DNA of 64,000 nucleotides from assembly GCA_965221845.1 (NCBI GenBank), contig OZ244919.1, positions 3,410,001 to 3,474,000 on the forward strand, in the 5' to 3' direction. The translations under genes and the position numbers were made by a program. The notes beneath the pieces are model-generated. The model was not told where the DNA came from. It saw only the letters and a list, made by a program, of their open reading frames with translations, and searched no databases. Within the stretch, counting starts at the first letter, position 1. Every line of letters starts with the position of its first letter. This document shows, one piece after another, positions 38,518-47,083 of the stretch. The DNA comes from JAJEFO01 sp965221845. GTDB lineage: Bacteria > Pseudomonadota > Alphaproteobacteria > Rhodobacterales > Rhodobacteraceae.

Positions 38518-39492
38518 ATGCGCCTGAAACTTGTCCCCAGGGAGACGAACTTCGACTTCTTCCGCTTCAGGGCCGTCACGACGGGCGCGTCGGCTGCCGC
38601 GGTCGCCGCGTCGCTCGTCCTGTGGCTGTCGGTGGGGCTCAACTTCGGGATCGACTTCCGGGGCGGCACGACGATCAGGACCGAGGCGGTCCAGCAGGTC
38701 GACGTCGGCGCCTACCGGGAGGCGGTCTCGGCGATGGGGCTCGGCGAGGTTTCCGTCATCGAGGTCTTCGACCCGAACTTCCGCGAGGACCAGAACGTCA
38801 CCCTGATCCGCATCCAGGCACAGGAAGGGCAGGAAAGCGTGTCGGGGGACATCATCGCCGACATCAAGGGGGCGCTCGGGCAGGTGGACCCCTCCATCGC
38901 GTTCTCGTCCGTCGAATCCGTGGGGCCCAAGGTGTCGGGCGAACTCGTCCAGACGGCCCTGCTGGCCGTCGCCTCCGCGCTGGCCGCAATCCTGGTCTAC
39001 ATCTGGCTCCGGTTCGAGTGGCAGTTCTCCGTCGGGGCCGTCGCGGCGCTGTTCCACGACGTGATCCTCACCATCGGCGTTTTCAGCCTTCTGCAGATCC
39101 GCTTCGACCTGTCGACCATCGCCGCGCTTCTGACCATCGTGGGATACTCGATCAACGACACGGTGGTGATTTTCGACCGGCTTCGCGAGAACCTGCGGAA
39201 GTACAAGAAGACGTCCCTGAAGGACGTCATGAACACCTCGGTCAACGAGACGCTCAGCCGTACGCTGATGACGAGCGGAACGACCCTGCTGGCGCTGGTT
39301 GCATTGCTCGTCTTCGGCGGCGACGTCATCCGAGGCTTCGTGTTCGCGATCACCTGGGGCGTGATCGTGGGCACCTATTCCTCGGTCTACGTGGCCAAGA
39401 GCGTTGTCCTGGCGCTGGGCGTCAAGCGTGACTGGTCGAAGCCGAACGACGGCGGCGGCGCGGGCACCCGGTTTGCGGACGTGGATGCTTGA
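38518..39492 (+). CDS. secF: Protein translocase subunit SecF
   Basis: A 324-residue partner of SecD, starting 4 bp after the secD stop. LNFGIDFRGGTTI is the F1 motif, VESVGPKVSGELVQTALLA precedes the second helix, and YSINDTVVIFDRLREN is the F4 motif with the conserved aspartate. Six helices are predicted. The last 8 bp overlap the start of the TauE/SafE relic downstream. Confidence 0.96.
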   Translation: MRLKLVPRETNFDFFRFRAVTTGASAAAVAASLVLWLSVGLNFGIDFRGGTTIRTEAVQQVDVGAYREAVSAMGLGEVSVIEVFDPNFREDQNVTLIRIQAQEGQESVSGDIIADIKGALGQVDPSIAFSSVESVGPKVSGELVQTALLAVASALAAILVYIWLRFEWQFSVGAVAALFHDVILTIGVFSLLQIRFDLSTIAALLTIVGYSINDTVVIFDRLRENLRKYKKTSLKDVMNTSVNETLSRTLMTSGTTLLALVALLVFGGDVIRGFVFAITWGVIVGTYSSVYVAKSVVLALGVKRDWSKPNDGGGAGTRFADVDA

Positions 39493-40438
39493 CCCGTTCC
39501 TTGCCGCCGCACAGGCGGACGGACTGCGGCTTCCGGGGCTTGGCGTGCTCCTCGCCGGCATCGTCAGGAGGGGGTTGCCTGCTTTGGCGCCGCGATGGTC
39601 TGCCGGTCGCGGCGCGGGCGCTGGATCCTTTCAAGGCGCCCGCCTCCATGATCGTGATGGACCTCGTTGCGCCGCTCATCCAAGCGCCGCGCGCCCTCAG
39701 GGACGGGAATCCGATGGACGTCCTGCGCCTGGCATGCGGGACGTTCGTTGCCGTGCGCGTCGGCGCGCTCGTTCCTTCCATGGCAGCGCCAGAGCTGTTT
39801 CGCCGCGGCGTTTCGGCCGTGGCGCTCGGACTTCCCGTCCTTCTGGCCGCCGGAATCCGGCACAGGGGCAAGCCGTCACCGCGCCTGGCCTGCGGTGCGG
39901 GCCTGCCTGGCGGCTTCACCGGCGGGTCCGCCGGATTGCCCGGGCCGCCCGTGCTTCTGCTGTACATGGCCTCCAGCCTGCCGGCCGCGACCGTGCGCGC
40001 AAACGTGACGCTGTACCGGATGCTGGCCGATCCAGCAATTCCCGGCAGAAAATTATATTATTTATCATACTGTTACAAGGCGCCGCGAAATGATTTTTCG
40101 TGGACTTTCAGTGCCGGTTCCTCACATTTCCAGCCCGATGCAGGGTCCTGTTCAAGGCATGTTTCCAATGACTTCCCCCGTGGAAAGCCGCTTGTTGCCA
40201 TGCGGTCGCGCTAGCGGGAATTGCTGTGGCCGATCTGGCACTGCTGGCAGTTCTTCTCTGGAACGGATATCCGGCGGTTCCGGCACTGTCGGCCGGATTG
40301 ATCCTGATCCTGCCATGCGGCCTTGGCAGCCTGGTCGGCGCGATGTCGTTCCCGCCGGACGCCGAGCGCCTATGCCGCGACATCGCCTGTCGGGTCATTG
40401 CGGCCTCGGCGATCATGGGCCTGCCCGTCCGGGACTGA
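39485..40438 (+). pseudogene. TauE/SafE family anion exporter, broken by a frameshift and a MITE
   Basis: From ATG 39485 the first frame gives MLDPFLAAAQADGLRLPGLG and LLAGIVR. A one-base change in the G run at 39570-39574 moves the similarity to the next frame: LPVAARALDPFKAPASMIVM, RALRDG, ACGAGLPGGFTGGSAGLPG-PP and ANVTLYRMLAD. A 194-bp MITE (40033-40226) then interrupts it, and the C-terminus resumes as LALLAVLLWNGYPAV through ASAIMGLPVRD. Removing the insert plus one copy of its 9-bp duplication restores MLADLALLAVLLW exactly. Family members export sulfite, sulfoacetate or similar anions. This gene is dead. Confidence 0.85.
40033..40226. mobile_element. 194-bp MITE with 9-bp target duplication
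   Basis: The ends are inverted repeats: CAGCAATTCCCGGCAG on the left and, read inward on the other strand, CAGCAATTCCCGCTAG on the right (12 bases identical at the outer end). TGGCCGATC flanks it on both sides (40024-40032 and 40227-40235). The interior has no gene and opens with an AT-rich stretch unlike the host. The same terminal repeat bounds the DDE-type IS at 53973-55596, also with a 9-bp duplication, so that IS family probably supplied the transposase. Confidence 0.9.
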
Positions 40439-40445
40439 GGAGAGA

Positions 40446-40814
40446 ATGATGCGCATCACCGAAGTCGCCTACACGGGCGCCCTGCCGGTCGACGGGTACG
40501 GGCCGGGATTCTACCGCATAGGCGGCGAGGCGCATGAAGCGCCCTTGGCGATACTGCCGTCCGGCATAAGCCGGTGGGAAGGCATCGACGATTGCGACCC
40601 TCTTCTGCGCGCGGCCGGCCAGATCGATGTCCTCCTGGTCGGGACGGGGCCGGAACTGGCCGCGCTTCCGGACGGCCTCGCCGGCCGCCTGGCGGCGGCG
40701 GGCATCGGCGCGGAGGCGATGGCCTCGCCGCAGGCGTGCCGCACCTACAACATCCTTCTGGGCGAGGGCCGGCGCGTGGGCCTTGCGCTTCTGCCGGCCC
40801 GGGCGCCGGCATGA
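40446..40814 (+). CDS. Mth938-like domain protein
   Basis: A 122-residue soluble protein of the Mth938/DUF498 group: ITEVAYTGALPVDGYGPGFY, GISRWEG, IDVLLVGTGPELAALP and SPQACRTYNILLGEGRRVGL. It starts after GAGGAGAGA. In alphaproteobacteria it commonly lies just downstream of secDF, as here once the transporter relic is ignored. Function unresolved; human and archaeal members have been linked to mitochondrial or nucleic-acid roles without a firm activity. Confidence 0.85.
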   Translation: MMRITEVAYTGALPVDGYGPGFYRIGGEAHEAPLAILPSGISRWEGIDDCDPLLRAAGQIDVLLVGTGPELAALPDGLAGRLAAAGIGAEAMASPQACRTYNILLGEGRRVGLALLPARAPA

Positions 40815-40911
40815 AGCAGGCAGCGTCGCGCCGCCCGCCCGCCCGCCCGGGCGGCGCCTCGCGCGCGGCCGGCCTCCGCCGCGGACCTGCCGCGAAGGGG
40901 CTTCCGGCCGC

Positions 40912-41535
40912 ATGAGGAAGCCGTTGCTGACCCTGAACGGCCTGCGCTGCAGCCGGGGCGGCATGCCGGTCCTCGAAGGCGTCTCGCTTGCGCTGCGGCC
41001 GGGCGAGGCGGTCGCCGCAAGGGGGCCGAACGGGTCCGGGAAGACAACCCTCCTCAGGACCGTTGCCGGACTGCAGCCGGCAGCCGGAGGCGAGATGCTT
41101 CGCGAAGCCGATTCGATTGCCTACGCGCCGCATGCCGACGGCGTGAAGGGCGCGCTGAGCGTCGCCGAGAACCTCGCCTTCTGGGCCGGCCTTCATGGTG
41201 TCGGCGGCGTGGACGCCGCGCTCGGCCCGCTTGGCCTGCACCCGTTGCGGAACCGGCGCGCACAGACATTGTCCGCCGGGCAAAGGCGGCGGCTTGCGCT
41301 GTCGCGGCTCCTGGTGACCGGTCGGCCGCTCTGGGTGCTGGACGAGCCGACGGATGCGCTGGACGACGCGTCCGCAGGTCTTTTCGCGAAGATGGTTCGG
41401 GAACATCTCGCGTCCGGCGGCGGCGCCCTCATCGCGACCCATGCCGGCCTAGGCCTGGACGCGCGCGCTCTTGACGTTGCCGCCTTCCGGCCCAAGGCCG
41501 GGGACGTCCGGCCTGGCGACGGAGCGTTCCTTTGA
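40912..41535 (+). CDS. ccmA: Heme exporter ATP-binding protein CcmA
   Basis: A 207-residue ABC ATPase. It has RGPNGSGKTTLLRTVAGLQ (Walker A), LSAGQRRRLALSRLLVTGRP (signature) and WVLDEPTDALDD (Walker B), the distinctive CcmA forms. It works with CcmB and CcmC in cytochrome c maturation, where ATP hydrolysis releases holo-CcmE. The stop overlaps the TTG start of ccmB. Confidence 0.93.
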   Translation: MRKPLLTLNGLRCSRGGMPVLEGVSLALRPGEAVAARGPNGSGKTTLLRTVAGLQPAAGGEMLREADSIAYAPHADGVKGALSVAENLAFWAGLHGVGGVDAALGPLGLHPLRNRRAQTLSAGQRRRLALSRLLVTGRPLWVLDEPTDALDDASAGLFAKMVREHLASGGGALIATHAGLGLDARALDVAAFRPKAGDVRPGDGAFL

Positions 41536-42188
41536 TTCTGCTCGTGCTGAGAGACCTGAAGCTTGCGGTTCGGGCCGGCGGCGGCTTCGGGCTGGCGCTG
41601 GCCTTCTTCCTGATCGTCTGCGTGCTGGTGCCCTTCGGCGTCGGGCCCGGACCGGAACGCCTTGCGGCCATCGCGCCCGGCATGCTCTGGGTGGGCGCGC
41701 TTCTTGCGTGCCTGCTGTCGCTTGACCGGATCTTCGCGGCGGACTTCGAGGACGGCACGCTCGAGCTTCTCGCGACCTCGCCGCTTCCGCTCGATGCCCT
41801 GGCGCTGTCCAAGGCCGTGGCGCACTGGCTGACGACCGGGCTGCCGCTGTCCCTCGTCGCCCCGGTCCTGGCCCTGCTGCTCAGGCTGCCGTCTTCCGCG
41901 CATGGCGCGCTGGTGCTGAGCCTGCTGATCGGCACGCCGGCGCTTTCGATGATCGGCGCTTTCGGCGCATCCCTGACGGTCGGGCTCAAGCGGGGAGGGC
42001 TTCTCCTCTCCCTGCTGGTGCTGCCGCTCTACGTGCCTACCCTGATCTTCGGTTCCGAGGCCGTCAGCCGGGCTGCAGCGGGGCAGGGCAATGCGGCGCC
42101 CCTGCTGCTGCTGACGCTGATCACGCTCGGCTGCCTTGCCGCGCTGCCCTTCGCCTGCGCCCTGGCGCTTCGCGTCAACCTTCGTTGA
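41532..42188 (+). CDS. ccmB: Heme exporter protein CcmB
   Basis: A 218-residue membrane protein starting at a TTG that shares TTGA with the ccmA stop. LVLRDLKLAVRAGGGFGLAL, GMLWVGALLACLLSLDRIF, DGTLELLATSPLPL and VLPLYVPTLIFGSEA are CcmB blocks. Six helices are predicted. ccmC and ccmD normally follow in relatives, but here a convergent bioY gene follows after 97 bp. Confidence 0.93.
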   Translation: MILLVLRDLKLAVRAGGGFGLALAFFLIVCVLVPFGVGPGPERLAAIAPGMLWVGALLACLLSLDRIFAADFEDGTLELLATSPLPLDALALSKAVAHWLTTGLPLSLVAPVLALLLRLPSSAHGALVLSLLIGTPALSMIGAFGASLTVGLKRGGLLLSLLVLPLYVPTLIFGSEAVSRAAAGQGNAAPLLLLTLITLGCLAALPFACALALRVNLR

Positions 42189-42285
42189 TCGGAACGGGAT
42201 GCCGCGCGAACGCCGGCCCCTGCGGGGCAGTTTCCGGCGGGCCCTTCGGCGAGGCGGCCGGGCGCCGCTCCCGGTCCCGAAGCCT

Positions 42286-42885
42286 TCAGGCCCGTGCGTC
42301 GCCTGCCAGCTTCCAGAGGCCCGGGACGACGATCGCGGCAAGAACGAGCTTCAGACCGTCACCGGCCAGGAACGGCCAGAGGCCCCACTCGAGGATGGGC
42401 TTGTCCCAGCCAAGGACATGGCCGAGCCAAAGCAGGCCCGGAACGTAGATGATCGCGTTGCCGATCAGCAGCGCAAGCGCCATCCACCTGATGTCCCTGT
42501 CCCATCCCCTGCGGGCAAGCCGGCCGAGCGCCGTCGCGGCAAGCGCGTATCCGGCCAGGTAGCCGCCAGTTGTGCCCGTCATGTAGCTCAGGCCGCTTGA
42601 TTCGGCCGAACTGCCGGAGAAGACGTCGAACCCGAACGCGCCAACGGCCAGGTATGCCAGGATGGTGGACAGGCCGAGGGCCGGGCCGTAGGCGGCGCCG
42701 ATCGCGAGGACGGCAAAGGTGCCCATGGTGATCGGCACGGGCCACATGGGAACCTTGAGCTTTGCGGCGACCGTCAGGGCGAGGACGCCGGCGACAGCCA
42801 GGGCAAGTCGCTTGATCCAGATCCCTGCTTCGGTCGCCTCCCCGAACGTTTCGGCGAGAACCGGACGGCAGGCGAGCGCGTTCAT
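42286..42885 (-). CDS. bioY: Biotin transporter BioY
   Basis: A 199-residue S component of the biotin ECF transporter. The ATG at 42885 follows AAAGGA at a good distance. KLKVPMWPVPITMGTFAVLA, GAAYGPALGLSTILAYLAVG and MTGTTGGYLAGYALAATALG are BioY signatures; six helices are predicted. No bioM/bioN genes are adjacent. BioY alone can act as a transporter in some alphaproteobacteria, or it may borrow a shared energy module. Confidence 0.93.
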   Translation of the reverse strand: MNALACRPVLAETFGEATEAGIWIKRLALAVAGVLALTVAAKLKVPMWPVPITMGTFAVLAIGAAYGPALGLSTILAYLAVGAFGFDVFSGSSAESSGLSYMTGTTGGYLAGYALAATALGRLARRGWDRDIRWMALALLIGNAIIYVPGLLWLGHVLGWDKPILEWGLWPFLAGDGLKLVLAAIVVPGLWKLAGDARA

Positions 42886-43158
42886 GGGCCTGTTCCTTTC
42901 CTTCGGCTTTCCCTGGCGGGCGCTTATCATGCGATGCCTTCACCGTGCAAGCCGGCGCGGCGGCCCGGGGTGCATCCCAAATTTGTTGACCGCCATGATT
43001 CGCTGGCGCTGCCGCACCATCGTTCCATCAAGGAAACAAGGCTGTCAGACATTCTCGAACAGCGGGCAAGCTGGACCATTGGGGCTCGATCAACCAGTCT
43101 GGGCTACACCCGGCGGCCCGCACGGGTCCGCGAAGGCGTCGCGGACGGCGGTCTCGCG

Positions 43159-43641
43159 TCAGTGTCGGGCCGCATTGCCGGATTCGCCCCCTGCGGCCGG
43201 GCCCAGGGGGGCGTAGGCGGAGTCCATGACGTAGTCCTTGCGCGGCCCGGTCACGGTCCAGACGCTGGCCCAGCTCGGCCAGCGGGCGAAGTCGTACGCG
43301 ACATGGTAGCGATCCGGCGGGCACTCGTGGACCGCCTCCGGGCCGGCGGTTCCGAGAGCGATCTCGTGAAACGGCCGCATGTCGGCGAAATGCACCGCAA
43401 GCAGGGAACCGTCCTGCCTCCAGATAAGGCGCCGGCCTGACTCCAGCGTCCGGCCCCCGACGTGCAGCAGCCCGGACTCCTCCTGGACCAGCCGACAGCC
43501 CGAACGGGCGAACACGGCCTTGCCTTCGAGCGAGTCCTCGCGCCCGTCGGCGTGTCGGATGCGGCGTGCAAGCGACCAGTGTCCGGCGAGAGCCCAGAGA
43601 GATGCCGGTCCGGCCGGCCTCGTGTCGGCGGGCAGTGCCAT
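43159..43641 (-). CDS. DUF6314 family protein
   Basis: A 160-residue soluble beta-rich protein. The ATG at 43641 follows AAGGGGAACCG. ALAGHWSLARRIRHADG, LEGKAVFAR, LVQEESGLLHVGG, RRLIWRQDGSLLAVHF, MRPFHEIAL, YHVAYDFARWPSWASVWTVT and GPRKDYVMDSAY match DUF6314, common in Rhodobacterales, with a lipocalin-like layout. Function unknown. The 270 bp between it and bioY (42886-43158) contain no gene I can support. Confidence 0.8.
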   Translation of the reverse strand: MALPADTRPAGPASLWALAGHWSLARRIRHADGREDSLEGKAVFARSGCRLVQEESGLLHVGGRTLESGRRLIWRQDGSLLAVHFADMRPFHEIALGTAGPEAVHECPPDRYHVAYDFARWPSWASVWTVTGPRKDYVMDSAYAPLGPAAGGESGNAARH

Positions 43642-44134
43642 CGGTTCCCCTTGGTTCCCTGCGCGCCGCCGGTTCCATGCCGGGCGCGGGCGGCCGGTCC
43701 CGGCCTCGTGCGCGACCCTCGCTTCCGGACGTGCCGCCACCCTACCACGCCGCCGCCCGGCACGGAAACCTGTTGCGGTGGCGTGTCCAGGGACGCGCGG
43801 CGCAAGGCGCTGCTCGGCGGCTTCGTGGCCGCCCAGTGCCGGCGCAGGCCCGAGGTCCATGCCGCAGCTGGCGCCCGACATCAGGGCGTGGCTGCCGTCG
43901 CGCCGGAGCGGGAGCGTCGGCGCAAGGAACGTCGCGGCCCTGTCCGGGTTCCTCGCGGACCCGACGCACGAGTGCCTTGCGGCCCCGGCCGCGGACACGG
44001 GGAAGGCCAGGCGGGAACGGACGGAACGGCTCGTCCATGGCGCGGCAATCAATCCCGCGTGATCAGGGCTGGCGGGCCGCGTGTGCGGCTGCCAGGCTTG
44101 GCGAGGGATCGGGGGTCAGGACGGAGGGGCGTCA
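43642..44134. other. 493-bp gap between DUF6314 and DUF3179 genes
   Basis: No complete gene. On the plus strand a short stretch at about 43790-44060 reads VSRDARRKALLGGFVAAQCR in one frame and SRRSGSVGARNVAALSGFLA in another, which looks like debris of a small coding gene with shifts, but I cannot name it. Confidence 0.4.
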
Positions 44135-45136
44135 ATGCGGCTGGTCCGGCTCTTGTTCGCCGTGGCGCCTGCGCTCTGTCTGGGCATGGCCGGGCCTGCC
44201 ATGCTTGGGCAGGGCGCGGCAAGCGCCGAGCCCGCGCTCTGGAAGCGCGAGTGGCCGAACACGGACTTCGAGGTCACGAGCGTCGAGAACTGGCGGGAGA
44301 TCATGTCCGGAGGCCCGCCGCGGGACGGGATCCCGGCACTGGACGCACCCGGGTTCATCGCCGTTTCCGAAGAGGGCAGGATTGGAGGCCGGGAGGCGGT
44401 GATCACGGTCGAGATCGACGGTTCCGCGCCGCGGGCCTACCCTGTGCGCTACCTGACCTGGCATGAGATCGTCAACGACGTCATCGACGGCGTGCCGGTG
44501 GCGGTGACGTTCTGCCCCCTGTGCAACTCCGGGCTGACCTTCGACCGGCGCGCGGACGGGCGGCTCCTGACTTTCGGGGTTTCGGGCAAGCTCAGGAAAT
44601 CCGACATGGTGATGTTCGACCGCGAGACGGAAAGCTGGTGGCAGCAGGCCGTCGGCACGGGCATCGTGGGCGAAATGACCGGCGTCGAGCTTGTGCCGCT
44701 GCCGTCATGGATGGAAAGCTGGGACGAATTCAGGTCCAGGAATCCGGACGGCCTGGTCATGGACCAGCCCAAGTGGCCCCGGATGTACGGGCGGAACCCT
44801 TACGTGTCCTACGATTCCATGCCGCGCCCGTTCCTCTATGACGGCGAGCTCCCGCCTCACGGCGTCCCGGCGCTGGCGCGCGTCGTCCGCGTCGGCGATC
44901 AGGCCTGGCCGGTGAGCCGCATACGGGAGGAAGGGCCGCTGACCGAAGCGGGCGTGACGATCTCATGGACCGGCGGACAGTCATCGGCGCTGGATTCGAG
45001 CGATATCGGAGCGGGAAGGGACGTCGGCACGATCCGGGTGCGCGACTCGCGGTCCCGTGACGTTCCGCACGACGTGATGTTCGCATTCGCCTTTCATGCG
45101 TTCTGGCCGGACGGGACGTGGATGCTCGGCGGCTGA
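44135..45136 (+). CDS. DUF3179 family periplasmic protein
   Basis: A 333-residue protein. The ATG at 44135 follows GGAGGGG. It has a signal peptide (MRLVRLLFAVAPALCLGMAG, cleavage near ASA). Family blocks: ALDAPGFIAVSEEGRIG, AYPVRYLTWHEIVNDVIDG, VAVTFCPLCNSGLTFDRRAD (with a C-x2-C pair), FGVSGKLRKSDMVMFDRETE and SWWQQAVGTGIVGEMTG. DUF3179 proteins are exported proteins of unknown activity. It is the last intact gene before the IS cluster. Confidence 0.85.
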   Translation: MRLVRLLFAVAPALCLGMAGPAMLGQGAASAEPALWKREWPNTDFEVTSVENWREIMSGGPPRDGIPALDAPGFIAVSEEGRIGGREAVITVEIDGSAPRAYPVRYLTWHEIVNDVIDGVPVAVTFCPLCNSGLTFDRRADGRLLTFGVSGKLRKSDMVMFDRETESWWQQAVGTGIVGEMTGVELVPLPSWMESWDEFRSRNPDGLVMDQPKWPRMYGRNPYVSYDSMPRPFLYDGELPPHGVPALARVVRVGDQAWPVSRIREEGPLTEAGVTISWTGGQSSALDSSDIGAGRDVGTIRVRDSRSRDVPHDVMFAFAFHAFWPDGTWMLGG

Positions 45137-45718
45137 TCCGGCCTGGCGGGCGCATTGCCGGAGAGACGGTCCGCCGCTTCCCTGCCTCATCCAGATCCAG
45201 CTGATTCCAGGAGCCCTTTCATCAGGATCCTGCGCCCGGAACCGTGCTCCTGCGCCATCAGCAGGCGTTCGGCGAAGGCGTGACGGCCTTTCCGCGCGGC
45301 GCTTGACGGCCGTCATTCCCGCGCATTCGCTTTCCGCTGGCTGCATTGCGGCGCATCTGCCAGCCGCGCCGCACGCCGGCGCGCGGAGACCCTGTGCCAG
45401 TCCTGCCGCCGGTTTCGCCGCCGTCCGGCCGGGACGCTCGCAGACCGTCTTCGCGAGCTCGTTGCGGCTGTCGTTGGGCGGGAGTTCCGCCGTCCCCTGA
45501 ACGCCGTCGATCTGGCGCCGGCTCACGCGGCGTCCTGAGCTCCGCAATCTGCCGGCCCACGGGCCGCTCCCGCACCTGCCTGACGTCATCAGGCGAATCG
45601 GAGGCGGCTGGCCAGCCGGTTCTCGAAAGAGGCTGCCGCGCGGAAAGGCCACGTCGTGTCAACGGGTTGCGCGAAGAAAACATCGTCGCAAAGCCGCAGG
45701 TCCCTCCGAATGCCCGGT
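45137..45718. other. Gene-free approach to the IS cluster
   Basis: About 580 bp with no gene I can support. All frames give low-complexity Arg/Ala/Pro translations typical of GC-rich non-coding or decayed DNA. Confidence 0.4.
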
Positions 45719-45736
45719 AGTGTCTCAGTTTGAAAT
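45719..45736. repeat. 18-bp IS end fragment
   Basis: AGTGTCTCAGTTTGAAAT occurs here and again at 55606-55623, where it forms the outer edge of the IS4/Tn5-like element. It is therefore a probable remnant of the same element's end. Confidence 0.6.
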
Positions 45737-45762
45737 TCGAAATGGGTGTATCCCAATTTGTA

Positions 45763-45804
45763 ACTGTTCAGGTTCTCTCCAGGCCGGCAGCGCATCCATC
45801 GGAG
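45763..45804. mobile_element. Orphan IS66-type end
   Basis: GTAACTGTTCAGGTTCT followed by about 25 further bases matches exactly, in inverse orientation, the right end of the complete IS66 element at 50760-52422. The match is lost near 45804. Only this end of a second copy remains. Confidence 0.75.
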
Positions 45805-46078
45805 GGCCTTGCGCTGTTCGTAACAGGCTGAAAAAGCGACTGTTTTCCGGGGGGGGGGCGGAATCTTTCCTCACCCGGCTTTGCGTGATTCGCGCCGCCT
45901 TTCGGTCGTTTTCCGTCGCCGTATCGTCGCTATCCGGCATGGGGCCGCATTCGACCACCCGGTCCCGAGAGGCGGCTCGTCGCAGCGTCGCCGGACGTTC
46001 CCTAAATCGTGTCTGCAAAAAACCCGAAATTCTCTGGTAAGATCTTGAAAAAAATCGCTTTATTCGTGCATTTTTGCT

Positions 46079-46153
46079 GGCGAAGATTCGTGACACAGGG
46101 TACAATTCTGCCATCATGACACAAGATTTGTACGAAATCCGCAAATCTTCGCC
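46079..46153. repeat. 10-bp dyad in an AT-rich patch
   Basis: GGCGAAGATT (46079-46088) and AATCTTCGCC (46144-46153) are exact inverted repeats 55 bp apart, just upstream of a transposase relic. They may be an IS end structure or an operator. The surrounding 250 bp are much richer in A+T than the host. Confidence 0.5.
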
Positions 46154-46200
46154 AACCGTAGCGTCTCTCACGCACCGAGAGAGAACACTGGGGGAACCTT

Positions 46201-46440
46201 ATGCGACAGACCTTTAATCCGCACCCCCCCCCCCCCTCTCGGCGTCATCCCGATCGAGAATCTCACCTTCAACCCCAGGTCCCGGGACGATGCCGAGGTG
46301 CTCTGTCATGCCTTGCAGGCGCTGTGGCGTGACGCCGAGACCCGGGATCAGGTTCTGGATCTCATTCGGAAGAGTCACAGCGAACGGGTCAACGGCGCGA
46401 ATGGCCGGCCGGGCAGGGTGTGGTTCTCGTATGGCGGACT
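46201..46440 (+). pseudogene. N-terminal relic of an ISNCY/IS1202-like transposase
   Basis: ATG 46201 begins MRQTFNPH, then a run of 13 C (46224-46236) shifts the frame. The similarity continues as LGVIPIENLTFNPRSRDDAE and LCHALQALWRDAETRDQVLD up to NGANGRPGRV. Transposases of this group begin with the same ...IDxRSRDDIP...LLxGLQxLYxDxxTR pattern, followed by NGRPGMDLWR. Everything after GRPG is lost. The length of the poly-C run is consistent with slippage. Confidence 0.6.
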
Positions 46441-46618
46441 ACCGTTTTTACAATATCCTGAAATGATGCAAAGTCGACGTTATAAGCGCTTTTTCCAAAA
46501 GAGACCGTGACCAAGAGGGCCGGCTCAAATGAAGGTTTGTACAATGCATCGCCGCCATACAGCCCGCCGTCATGCATCTTGGCTTCTAGCAGCACGATGC
46601 GGACGGTAGTCTCCCCCG
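46441..46618. other. Short debris before the IS30-like end
   Basis: The minus strand reads RIVLLEAKMHDGGLYGGDAL and YKPSFEPALLVTVSFGKSAY, which look protein-like but are cut by the IS30-like end at 46619. The family is not recognised. Confidence 0.4.
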
Positions 46619-47083
46619 TTCCACTCTGAAGTGCAACACCTGATGCAGTGTTCCTGGTCGTTCGGCGACACATGATGTTGCGAATCGGCCAGGCGGCGAC
46701 GACAGTCCCTGTGATGAAGCAAGGAGACTGTCATGCCCGAGGGCCATCGCCACCTGACCTATGCGGAACGCTGCCAGATCCACGCCCTGAGGAAAAGCGG
46801 GCTTTCGGGTCCGGCGATCGCCCGCCAGCTCGGCCGCGACCGCACGACGGTCTGGCGCGAGGTGCGGCGCAACGCCGGCAGGCGCGGCTACCGCCACAAG
46901 CAAGCCCAGCGCAAGGCGGACAGGCGCCGCAGCGCGGCCTCGTCGGTGGCGCGCAAGATGACGCCGGAGCTGTGGCGCATGGCGGAGGAGCGGCTGGCCG
47001 AGGGCTGGAGCCCCGAGCAGGTCAGCGGGCGCCTCCGCAAGGAGGGCGAGCCGATGGCGGGGCGTCAGTGGATCTACGAGCGC
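46619..47083 (+). mobile_element. IS30-like element, left part only
   Basis: It starts with the terminal repeat TTCCACTCTGAAGTGCAACA. The transposase frame from ATG 46733 gives MPEGHRHLTYAERCQIHALR, then SGLSGPAIARQLGRDRTTVW (the IS30 helix-turn-helix), WRMAEERLAEGWSPEQVSGR and GEPMAGRQWIYER. It stops matching the complete copy at 47083, where IS110-like sequence begins. The catalytic DDE domain is absent. Confidence 0.85.
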
